From Kaiparowitsia implicata GSE-PSE-MK54-09C (GTDB lineage Bacteria; Cyanobacteriota; Cyanobacteriia; Elainellales; Elainellaceae), in assembly GCA_019359435.1 (NCBI GenBank), contig JAHHHI010000096.1:1-59916 (forward strand): a DNA stretch of 59,916 nucleotides, written 5' to 3'. Shown here one piece after another: positions 46,946 to 56,000 of the stretch. The translations under genes and the position numbers were made by a program. Under the pieces are notes generated by a model. That model had not been told where the DNA came from. It made no database searches and saw only the letters and a list, made by a program, of their open reading frames with translations. Position 1 is the stretch's first letter. Each line of letters begins with the position of its first letter.

Positions 46946-48031
46946 ATGCCACCCAAGTATGCCAACGTCCACAGAGAAAATATAGAACCCAGTCCTGCCA
47001 CTTTATTGAAAGGGTCTTTGATGCTGCTCATTGCATCATTGAGCTTATCGCTACAAAATGTCGTTGTTAGAATTATTTTTAATTCGCAACCGCTGCTGGG
47101 AAGGATTCAAATTGGCGGATTCATTGAGCCAAGTGTCGGCAATTCTCTTCTCATTCTTTCGATGAGAGTAGGGTTAGTTTTGTTTGGGATAGCATGGTTG
47201 GTGTCGCCACGTTTACACCCACATTTATGGCGAGATCTAAAGAGGCTAAGTCACCCTTCTAACCGAGCACTAACCAAACGAATTCTATCGAGTAGCGGCT
47301 TGCTATTTCTCTCTCAAATTGCAATGTATGTAGCATTGGGGAACATTTCGGCAGGCATTGCTACAACCGTCTTTTTTGTTTACCCAACCGCAACGATTTT
47401 GCTCAGTTGGCTGATCTTGGGCGATCGCCCCTCGCCTCTATTGAGCCTAGCTGCATTAACAATCTATTCTGGATGTGTGCTAGTTATTCCCAATACCCAA
47501 GGTGCCATCCAAGGCAACCCCATGCTCGGAGTGATTACGGCTACTATTGCAGGCATAGCTTTCTCAGCCTACGCAATTCTGACGCAGATTTGCTCACAAA
47601 CGCATCGCTTACACCCGGTATCTTTTACATTTGTACTATTTCTTAGTATCTTTGCCTTTGCTCTCCTGAGTTTGGGGATAATAGCTTGGATGCCAACACT
47701 GGCATCAACCCTGCCAACTCTTAAAGTTCATATTGCGTCAGAGATGTGGATTTATCTATGGATTAGTGCATTTATCCTATCGATTACCAGCATCGTTGGA
47801 TTTCTATTAACCAATTTTGGAATTTCAGCAGTCGGTGCAACGTACGCCTCCACAATTGGTGCAACTGGCCCTGCCTTAACCACAATCAGCGCTTGGTTTC
47901 TCATTCAAGAAGCGATTCAGAGTAGATATCAACTGATAGGAATTTTCTTGGTGACTCTTTGGGTAGGAGCAATAAGTACTGGAAAGCTGTCTCAACCAGT
48001 GGCGTCAGATGATGCAGAAAATTCTAGGTAG
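46946..48031 (+). CDS. EamA/DMT-family membrane transporter
   Basis: This 361-residue protein has about ten hydrophobic helices and two EamA repeats (for example IAMYVALGNISAGIATTVFF about residues 130-149 and STIGATGPALTTISAWFLIQ near 318-337). DMT members export or import small metabolites; the substrate is unknown. I chose the ATG at 46946 because AGGAG lies 8-12 bases upstream; a TTG at 46889 would add 19 residues. The gene and the following GrpB gene are AT-richer than the surroundings, suggesting recent arrival or different selection. Confidence 0.87.
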   Translation: MPPKYANVHRENIEPSPATLLKGSLMLLIASLSLSLQNVVVRIIFNSQPLLGRIQIGGFIEPSVGNSLLILSMRVGLVLFGIAWLVSPRLHPHLWRDLKRLSHPSNRALTKRILSSSGLLFLSQIAMYVALGNISAGIATTVFFVYPTATILLSWLILGDRPSPLLSLAALTIYSGCVLVIPNTQGAIQGNPMLGVITATIAGIAFSAYAILTQICSQTHRLHPVSFTFVLFLSIFAFALLSLGIIAWMPTLASTLPTLKVHIASEMWIYLWISAFILSITSIVGFLLTNFGISAVGATYASTIGATGPALTTISAWFLIQEAIQSRYQLIGIFLVTLWVGAISTGKLSQPVASDDAENSR

Positions 48032-48218
48032 TCATAATTAAATGAATTTTCTTGAAAAAGAGTGAAAAAGAGGGAGCAGCTTAATAAGTCGCCCCTCTTC
48101 TTGCACACTTGTTCTAATATCAATTCCGAAAATTTGGGCTCCAAATGGGGACAAGGGGGCGAAGGTTTTAAGGGGTATTATAAAGCTCGCATTTCTGAAA
48201 ACTTTCGCCTCAAGGCCA

Positions 48219-48755
48219 CTAGCCGAGTGTGGCTTTCCAACTTCTGGCATTAGCAAGAATTGATTCGATTAGTGGCGTTTTGCTCATGGTATAACTCTTT
48301 CGATCAAACTCGAACTTTTTAGACAGCTCGTGTTTCAGTTGATTGTATCGTTTCGCTTCTTTGATGTGTGCGCGCAGATAGTCTCGAAATAAAATATGTC
48401 GATGCCAAAAATCACTTTCAAAATCTGCAATATGGATATGATGAGTGCGCGGCATACCTTTACGAAAAAAATGATGTTCTGCAAGATTTAAGACTTGCCC
48501 TTCATAGAGATATCCGAGGGATTGCAGAGAAGTCATGTGGTTGGCCGTTAAACCAGGCTGAACTAGCGCAATCAAGATATCGATAATGGGCTTAGCAGAA
48601 ATACTCGGTATTGAGGTACTGCCAATATGTTGAATGTCTATGACGCTTGGCTCGATGAGATGCAAGATTCGTTGCTTCTCTTGCTGAAACTCTTTTGCCC
48701 ACTCAGGATTGTGGGGAGACAGCCGTATGGCATCCAGGATATTTTGAGAATTCAT
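48219..48755 (-). CDS. GrpB family protein (UPF0157, nucleotidyltransferase-like)
   Basis: This 178-residue protein has the family core VIDIQHIGSTSIPSISAKPI and IDILIAL (about residues 38-64), reminiscent of the GS-and-DxD nucleotidyltransferase active site, then HHFFRKGMPRTHHIHI and the late HILFRDYLRAH. Known relatives include the N-terminal part of some CoaE proteins, but the function is unknown. The gene is AT-rich relative to neighbours, like the DMT gene it converges with. This may be an acquired piece. Confidence 0.87.
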   Translation of the reverse strand: MNSQNILDAIRLSPHNPEWAKEFQQEKQRILHLIEPSVIDIQHIGSTSIPSISAKPIIDILIALVQPGLTANHMTSLQSLGYLYEGQVLNLAEHHFFRKGMPRTHHIHIADFESDFWHRHILFRDYLRAHIKEAKRYNQLKHELSKKFEFDRKSYTMSKTPLIESILANARSWKATLG

Positions 48756-48929
48756 AGGCTCGCATGCCTCTACGGAGCTAGTCTTTAATGATTTAATGAT
48801 TTTATGTCAAGGTTAGAACCCCGTTAGTAGATGTGAATAGGGTGGAAGTAAGGGCGAAAATCAGGTAATCTGCACAGGACAAGGTATCATCTGCTAACTC
48901 CTCAACCCTCTCAACCCCTTCCAACTTCC

Positions 48930-49664
48930 ATGAAGCGCCTGCTCACTCTTGTCTGTTTGTGGATTGCCCTGCTAGGGCTCACGGGCTGCATCCGTTACGA
49001 CGTGGGGATTAACTATGCCAGCCAGACCCGCGGCGAAATTGTGCAGCATATTCGCTTGGGTGAGCAACTCAGTGCATTTGATGGAGGCAATGCGCGCGCT
49101 TGGTTAAGCAGCCTAGAGCAGCGAGCCAAGCAGTTGGGGGGTCGAGTGCGGCGTCTCAGTCCGACTGAGTTGCGGGTAACGATTCCGTTTAACAATGGCA
49201 AGGAGCTGGAGCAAAAGTTTAACCAATTTTTTTCCGCACCCGCGTCGTCAGAGGATGCCGTGTCTGAGGTGACGCCAACGCTGCCAAACATTTCGTCTCG
49301 ACTGTCGTTGCAGGAGAGTAATTTACTGCTGGTGCAGCGCGATCGCCTTGTTTATGATTTAGATTTGCGATCGCTCGCGGTGCTGACCACAGAGGGTGCG
49401 GTGCTGGTGAGTCCCGGCGCTCTGCTAGATCTAGAATTTAGCCTGACCACGCCTTGGGGGGCTACCATCGCTCCCGACAGTCTACAGCCCCAGACGGTGT
49501 GGCGCAATCACCTCACTTGGCGGATGGCCTCGGGTCAGGTGAACCATTTAGACATAATTTTTTGGATGCCGAGCCCCTTGGGCATTGGGGCGCTCATCAT
49601 TGCCGGGTTTGTGGCGTTGGGGATGGGGCTTAAGGCTCAGCTGTCACGTCCAATGCCAGGGTGA
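48930..49664 (+). CDS. DUF3153-family lipoprotein
   Basis: This 244-residue lipoprotein has signal LVCLWIALLGLTGC with lipobox Cys20. The mature part includes CIRYDVGINYASQTRGEIVQ, which marks the DUF3153 family of cyanobacteria. One C-terminal transmembrane helix is seen (GALIIAGFVALGMGL, about residues 221-235). Membrane anchoring at both ends suggests a plasma or thylakoid membrane protein exposed on one face. Function is unknown. The 3' end overlaps the tail of the giant Hsp70-like gene by 35 bp, tail to tail. Confidence 0.85.
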   Translation: MKRLLTLVCLWIALLGLTGCIRYDVGINYASQTRGEIVQHIRLGEQLSAFDGGNARAWLSSLEQRAKQLGGRVRRLSPTELRVTIPFNNGKELEQKFNQFFSAPASSEDAVSEVTPTLPNISSRLSLQESNLLLVQRDRLVYDLDLRSLAVLTTEGAVLVSPGALLDLEFSLTTPWGATIAPDSLQPQTVWRNHLTWRMASGQVNHLDIIFWMPSPLGIGALIIAGFVALGMGLKAQLSRPMPG

Positions 49665-52600
49665 TGGGCAGCGGCTCTGCCAATGTTTGGTGGCTGGTTG
49701 CAATGACGCTGTCTAGGTATTGCCGCACAATCTGCCATTGCTGCATGTTGGGTCGGTAGGTTTGCTCATTGACTCGGATAAAGAGCGGCGCAGCTAGCAA
49801 GGCGCGATAGTCAGGATTTTGCTGCGACTCAGTGGTGAGCAGGTGACCGTCGCGCTCGATAGGTACTAGCCCAGGCGGCAGGTGCCCTTGCAGCAGCGCC
49901 AGAATGTGAGGCTGGCAGCGCTGGGTTTGGATGCCACGCCTCTCTAACGTTTGCATGAGACTCCCCAATGTCATGGGTGCATCCGGAAACACCCGCAGCA
50001 GCTCCATCAGCAAGAAATAATCGCTGTATTGGTGGCGTGACCAGTCCACCACCTGAGGGTGCAGCGGCACGGTAGCTAGTCCATAGGCTATGCGGCTGCA
50101 GGTGGGGACATGAATTAGGGTGGGAGCTGAGGGGGCCGCGTAGGTGTCTTGAATGATGGTGGCGTTGGGTAGCTTTTGGCGCAGCCAGCGGGCGATCGCC
50201 GCTAGTGACGCCGTTCCCCCCGTGCAGAGCACTTGGTTTACTTCCAGCACGGATGTCCCCGACTGGGTGAGCAAGGCATTGAGCTCTCGGTTGAGCCGCT
50301 GAATATAGGGCAGCAGCACCCGACTGCCCAGGTCTTGCCGAGTGATGGTGAGCTGCTGTTCCCCGATGAGGAGCCTGACCCGATCGCGCTGCTGCAAGGC
50401 CAACTTCAGGTGCCGAGCTGCATCTAGCAAACCCTGACCCACCGCAGCACTCAGCAACCGACGCTGCAGGTGCAGCCGATTGACGTTATCCGCATCGCCT
50501 ACAACGGGCAGGGTCAATTGCTCCCACTGGAGAGCTCGCCACGGATCGCCCGCGACCACAGCCGGGTCTGGATGCCAGGGGGTGTCGGCACTGGGCTCAG
50601 CCGCTTCGGCCTGCTCGGGCAGGCGGTTGGCTTGCCGAATCCAAGCAGGGTAAATCAATTGGCACAGAATATCTTGATCGAGGGCATGACCGCCATAGGG
50701 GAGCGATCGCCCGACTGCATTGCCATAGGCCAGTTGGCTCAAGTCAGTCGGCACGTGCACTAACGCCAGTTCCGTTACGGCAGCCCCCGCCGTTAGCACG
50801 AGGGTTTGCCCATGCCACTCACTGCGGAAGAGGTCGGGCTTCTGCGTTAGCCCTGCTGGCAGGTGCACTGCGCCCCCGTCCCCTGCGCCCAGTTCTGAGA
50901 GGAGTGCGGCGATCGCCTCGTCTACAAAATAGACCTGCTCTGATCGGCCTACCAAGCGAGATGCCAACACAGCTTCCCGCACGTTAAACGTATAAGTATC
51001 TGGCCAGTTGCTCGGGCAACTCACCACCACGGCCGACAACTGCCGCAGCGCCTGCTGCAAGGCGGCATCCTCAAGCCCAACGGCTCCGCAGGTCAGCGCT
51101 AAACCCCGAGACGGGGCGACAGCCGGTGCCGTCCACGTTAGGGAAGACAGCAAGAGCCGCACGCCCTCGTGCAAGGTGCTGAGCGGCACAGCATGCTGCT
51201 CTGTCCACTGCAGGACTGGCTCCCAATGCGCCATTTCTGGCAGATAGTAAGGCACCCCGGCCTTGAGGTATGGTTTGAGGCCTGACAACTGCAGATGCGT
51301 TGCGCCGCCCTGGGGTTGGGCCGTGTTGCCCAACGTCAGCATCTGGGGATGATGGCTCCACTCTCCGACCTCTGCCAGGGGCAGTGATACTGCCAGCGGC
51401 AGGCGGAACGTTTTTTCGGCTAAGGGCTCTAGAGTCTCGCCTGCAGTTGAGGGAGCCCCTGCACTCTCTAGCTTTAACCAATAAAGCGGATACACAGCAC
51501 GGCTGGGACGATGAAGCAGCACAGCCGAAATCCCAGTGGTTCCCAAATCGATGCCCAGATACCACTGCTGCGTATCGCGTGGGGGAGTGGCTGCTCCTGG
51601 CGGACTAATGGGCGACTGTTCCGCTCCCTCATCGGGAGCTGGCGCCGACTCCTCGGTCAGCAGGTCTGCCAGAGAATCTGCTAAGGGATCATCCAAGTCG
51701 GGCAAGAGCAGATCGAGTTCGTCGTCTGTACGGCGCAGGGATGATAACTCGGCCAATTCGCGATCGCCCTCTAGATCGAGCGTTGTGGAATAGGCACCGA
51801 AACCATTAAATAAACCGTCTTCGATGGTCGAGGCAGCATCGACTGAGGCAGCATCGATATCAGGCTTAGATTCAACTGGCTCATCCCAGCCTGAGAAGGC
51901 GGCCAGTTCGTCTACAGCCTGCTGCAAATCGTCTAGTGCAGGCTCCCAATCTGTCATCAACTCTAGGTCATCCTCCTCACCATCAAGAGTCCATTCCGTT
52001 TCAGGAGAGGGATCAAGCGATACAGCGTCCTGTTCTTCAGCAGCAGCCGTTTCGCTCCAGGCTGGAATGTCTGAGAACAACCCATTGGCATCCTGACCAG
52101 TGCTAGGCAACTCGGACGGCTTAGAGGGTTCAGAGGGCTCAGAGGGACGGGTCGATTGTGAGGCTTCAGTCGGTACAGGGGAGGGTTGTGCAGGGGGTGC
52201 GGCAGGGTTAGGTTGGGTGTCGTCGGCTGCGCCAAAATCGAGCGCCAGATCCTCAAGCCGGGGTGCATCTGCTCGGTCGGTCTCTCCCCAATCTCCCGTC
52301 AAATCTAAGACCGATAGAGGCAACTCGTTGGAGCCGAGCGATTGCTCTAAATCTAGGGTTAAGTCTTCCAAGCGGAGGGATGACGGTTCGGGAGTGGGCG
52401 ATCGCTCTAAGGTAACATTTGGCTCGAGAGCAGACTCTGGTTCTGACTCTGGCGGCAAGTCGAGGTTGGGAGATGCGGCAGCAGCAGATTCTAAGGGGGC
52501 TGGCGAGGCGGGCGTCGCCCAGCCATCCTCCTCAACGGGGAAAGACTGGGCCGTATCAGAACCGCTTGCAACTGCATCGGGCTGCTGCAAAGGAGATGCT

Positions 52601-53010
52601 GGCGCATCGTTCACTGTGCGGTCTGCTACGTCCTCTGTCGCGGCATCGCTTGGGGCCAGGTTTGCAAACAGGTCGTCGTCTTGCTGGCCTAACGTCACTA
52701 GTCGATCAGGCGGGTGGATGCGACCGCTGGCGTTCTCTAGTTCCGCAAACAAATCGTCCAACCGCTCGGCGGTCGGCGGTAGGGCTGGCGGGGGGGGGGC
52801 ACCTGTCGAGTCTGCTGGTGCGCTGGGTGGGACAACCTGTGAGCTGGTCTGTGGATTGATGGGGGGATCAATGGGTGGACTGGGGCGATCGCCCATGGCC
52901 CCATCGGGTGCACTGTCGTCAGCGGCGGCGTTGGCGGGGGTTGTCGGCGACAGCACCGAAGCCCCGGGCCGCTCGATGGCGTCGCTTAAGGTGGGGTTCT
53001 TTTTTTTTTG
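49630..53010 (-). CDS. Hsp70-like C-terminal part of a giant protein (after a frame break)
   Basis: About 1,126 codons continue the 52919-57082 gene in another frame, joining at the A10 run (53000-53009). First comes an acidic, Pro/Ser-rich disordered region to about 51600 with repeats of the form DDLFAELE and DDLFANLA. Then an actin/Hsp70-type ATPase fold begins with WYLGIDLGTTGISAVLL (about 51567-51520). It continues through VVVSCPSNWPD, VYFVDEAIAALLSELG and the late VLCTGGTASLAAIARWL (adenosine motif). The last 130 residues look helical, perhaps a winged helix. An ATG at 53112 exists, but its first 34 residues are an Arg-rich out-of-frame reading of the upstream gene. The real product is probably one fused protein of about 2,480 residues. 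Confidence 0.8.
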   Translation of the reverse strand, partial: QKKKNPTLSDAIERPGASVLSPTTPANAAADDSAPDGAMGDRPSPPIDPPINPQTSSQVVPPSAPADSTGAPPPPALPPTAERLDDLFAELENASGRIHPPDRLVTLGQQDDDLFANLAPSDAATEDVADRTVNDAPASPLQQPDAVASGSDTAQSFPVEEDGWATPASPAPLESAAAASPNLDLPPESEPESALEPNVTLERSPTPEPSSLRLEDLTLDLEQSLGSNELPLSVLDLTGDWGETDRADAPRLEDLALDFGAADDTQPNPAAPPAQPSPVPTEASQSTRPSEPSEPSKPSELPSTGQDANGLFSDIPAWSETAAAEEQDAVSLDPSPETEWTLDGEEDDLELMTDWEPALDDLQQAVDELAAFSGWDEPVESKPDIDAASVDAASTIEDGLFNGFGAYSTTLDLEGDRELAELSSLRRTDDELDLLLPDLDDPLADSLADLLTEESAPAPDEGAEQSPISPPGAATPPRDTQQWYLGIDLGTTGISAVLLHRPSRAVYPLYWLKLESAGAPSTAGETLEPLAEKTFRLPLAVSLPLAEVGEWSHHPQMLTLGNTAQPQGGATHLQLSGLKPYLKAGVPYYLPEMAHWEPVLQWTEQHAVPLSTLHEGVRLLLSSLTWTAPAVAPSRGLALTCGAVGLEDAALQQALRQLSAVVVSCPSNWPDTYTFNVREAVLASRLVGRSEQVYFVDEAIAALLSELGAGDGGAVHLPAGLTQKPDLFRSEWHGQTLVLTAGAAVTELALVHVPTDLSQLAYGNAVGRSLPYGGHALDQDILCQLIYPAWIRQANRLPEQAEAAEPSADTPWHPDPAVVAGDPWRALQWEQLTLPVVGDADNVNRLHLQRRLLSAAVGQGLLDAARHLKLALQQRDRVRLLIGEQQLTITRQDLGSRVLLPYIQRLNRELNALLTQSGTSVLEVNQVLCTGGTASLAAIARWLRQKLPNATIIQDTYAAPSAPTLIHVPTCSRIAYGLATVPLHPQVVDWSRHQYSDYFLLMELLRVFPDAPMTLGSLMQTLERRGIQTQRCQPHILALLQGHLPPGLVPIERDGHLLTTESQQNPDYRALLAAPLFIRVNEQTYRPNMQQWQIVRQYLDSVIATSHQTLAEPLPITLALDVTAEP
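52790..52799. repeat. Homopolymer run of ten G (ten C in the coding strand)
   Basis: The run lies inside the Hsp70-like reading frame and codes for a run of prolines (GAPPPPALPP). With the A10 run 200 bases away, it is the second hypermutable tract of the same gene. Confidence 0.85.
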
Positions 53011-56000
53011 CCGCGTCCGCTGGTGGGACGTGGTCAGTAGGGGGAGACGTTGCCGAATCTGTCGGCGGCGGCACAGGCGGCTCCGACGGCTCCGACGACG
53101 GCTTGTCCTCAAACACCTGATTCAGCGCTTCTACAGTGAATGAGTTGCTAACTGAGTCTTCCGCTTGATTGGTGCTTAGATCGCCCATCGCCAACTCATT
53201 GACGGACTCAGTAAACAGCGGAGCAGCACCGCTGTCAAATTCACTGTCAAATTCACCCTCTAATTCAATTGAGAGCGGCTCGTCACAGTCCAGCGGCGGT
53301 GCCACATCCTGCTCAAACGCCCCAAAGGGATCATCCAAGGCATCTTCCATAGGCGTAGAGGCCTCAGGCTCACCTTGAGACTCAAACCCAAATAGATCGG
53401 CTACGGTTTCTGTCGGGTCTACAGCCTCTGACGAGCGACCAAAATCTAAGGGCGCTCCCGATTCTATTGATTCTGCTGAAGCACCTTGCTCAGAGGGTGC
53501 AACCAGCTGAAATTCATCAGTAGGCTCAACGGTGTCGTTCTCAATCGCCTCATTAGTAGGCGACTGCAACGCAAAAAAACGTTCCCGAAAGGTCGATGGA
53601 ATGGGGCCAATGCCAGGAGGGGGCGCAGGGGTTGAAGCAATCGGTTCATCTGGAAAGAAATCCGCCAGGTCGTTCAGCATCAGCCCATTGTCAAAGGGCG
53701 GCTCTAGGGACAGGTCGGCCACTGTATTGTCCAGATTATCTAGATTGTCTAAATTATCCAGCACGGCCTCTGCCGGATAAACGCGCTCAGTTGGCAAAAT
53801 ATCTTCTGCGAATAAATCTGCCAATGACTGATCAGCGTCCGGTGCGGTGCGTAGATCTTCCTCCACACTCTCCGTCGTTTCTGATGGGGGAGTCTCTGAT
53901 AAGGGCATCGGTGCCTCGCTAGTTCGCGCGTCGGGCAGATCGGGCAGGTCTGCTAGCTCAGAAAAGAGATCGTCAGAGTCCGCTGCTACGTCCCCTAAGG
54001 CTGTCAACTCAGCCAGTAGATCGATTGGCAGCTCGTCTGTGTTGGCAGGTGGCGCATTGGTAGGTTCAGTAGGGAGGAGAGCCTCAGAGTCCTCTGCCAC
54101 AGGCGTATTTTCAGGTATGCCTTGTGCCGCTTCATCCCAACTCTTCTCTGGTTCGTCGGTCAAGCCGTCGCTCCCTGCCTCATATTCCGTCTCACCTCTC
54201 CCTTGCGCGGTGCTGGCGCTGGGTGCCTGTTCGGTGGGTGCAAGGAAGGACTCTACTGGAGCAGGCTGCTGCTGGGGCACGAGCGGCGCTGTTAGCAGGG
54301 CGCTCCAAGCTGCCTCTAGGTCGTCGCCATCCCCTTGCCGTAGATCCAAACTTTGAGGCGTGGGCTGATTGAATACCCTTAGCTCTAGGCCATCCCAGCG
54401 CAGGGACGACGCTAGGGTCTCAGGGGGTGTATCGGGCAATACCTCTTCTGGCGCTACGGCGGCCTCGGGCAGCGGCAGACTCAGATCGGGTGATGCGTCG
54501 TCGGTCGCATCACGGGGAACATCATGCTCGTCGGCAGGTTGCTCACCCAGAGGGGCCAAATCAATCGACCCCTCGTCTAGAAACGGGTCGTCACTGGGCG
54601 GAGTCTCTGCTGTGGGGGAACCATCGGCGATTAATTCGCCTGTGGGCTGGTCGTCGCTATCGGGAACGGCAGTCGCAGGCAGTTCCTGGGTTGAGTCGGC
54701 GATGTCTGGCAGATCGAGCGGGGCGATCGCCGCTTGATCTAGCCCTTCTAAGCGATTTAGATCTAGCGTCAGGCGCTGCAGTGTTTCAGCATCTAAATCG
54801 TAGGCAACCGGTTGTTCATCGGCGATCGCCCCTTTTACCACCAAATCCTCACCGGGAGCCGCAGAAATGTACTCGTCGTCATCTACAGAACCTACGGTAT
54901 TGCCCCCAGCGGAGGGCAGAGGACGCGCCGCTAAGTCTGCCAACTCTGCTAGCGAGGCAATAACGGTCACCCCATCCATCCCGGTCAGAGTCGGAACGCT
55001 TGGCGTTGGTGTTGAATCCTCCTCGAAATCGGAACTCTCAGGCTGCCCGAGCACTTGAATATCTAGGGCATTCTCATCCTGGAATTCAGGTTCGTCATCC
55101 TCAACGGGCAACTCTGCCAAATCAGCCAAGCCTGCAAATAACGCCTGCTCCAGATCGAGTGCTGCCGCATCCTCTGCGGCGGTTACAGAAGGCTCTAAGG
55201 GGTCTGCTGATTCTGTCTCGGCTAGCCAAGATTCTGCGTCGACCGCAATATGCTGGCTGGCATCGGCCAAATGTCGATCGACTACAACGTCGTCCAAGTG
55301 CACGCTCTCCCGCGCCACATCCATGCCAAACAGCGTGTTGTAGAGTTCGTCAACTTCGTCAACTGGCTCGTCTGCGGCGTCTGCATTGGCGTATTGGGAG
55401 TCAGCCGGTTTCTCGTCAGAAATGGGGCTAGGTGTATCGCTGGGGGTGCTCTCAGCTCGGTCGTCGAAGGTACTGGCAGAAGTGCGATCGCCCTCTGCTG
55501 CCGATTCAGCGGCTTCGTCCCAGGCGGCCTCAAAATCTAGTTCTTCCTTAAGATCTAGATCAGATTCAAGATCTAGATCGAATTCAGGCTGGGCGAATGC
55601 TTCCTGATTCCACTCTTCAGAAGCAGACTGTCGCTGCGTCGTGATTTGATTCAGCAAATCAAAGGCATCATCAAATTCGCGAGCCTCAATCTCAGCTGAT
55701 GTGAGTTCGGTCTCATGACGCGGGTTTAAGTCTGCGGTGCTTGCGTCTGGCTCGGGCAGGTTAGTGGATGCCGACGAGCCATCATCGCCCAGATTTAGAT
55801 CACCAACCTGAAACACGGTTAGATCCTCGTCGTCATTGAAGGGGCGGCGAAGATCGGCCATGTCTGGCAGGGTCAGATCGACTGGATTCTGCTCTCCAGC
55901 AGTAATCTGAGTGTCATCGACCTGGAATATCGTCAACTCATCATCATCAAAGGCTGGGGTGCTATCTTCTAGCAACAAATCGTCTAGATCAAATAAGTCA

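Noticed and set aside
52919-53112. Independent start at 53112 for the Hsp70-like frame
   Set aside because: The first 34 residues are Arg-rich and are the out-of-frame image of the upstream coding sequence; composition changes to the gene's normal type only after the A10 run.
52100-53143. Long plus-strand frames opposite the giant gene
   Set aside because: They are Ser/Gly/Arg-rich mirror images of the acidic coding strand; the minus-strand frame has the recognisable ATPase domain.
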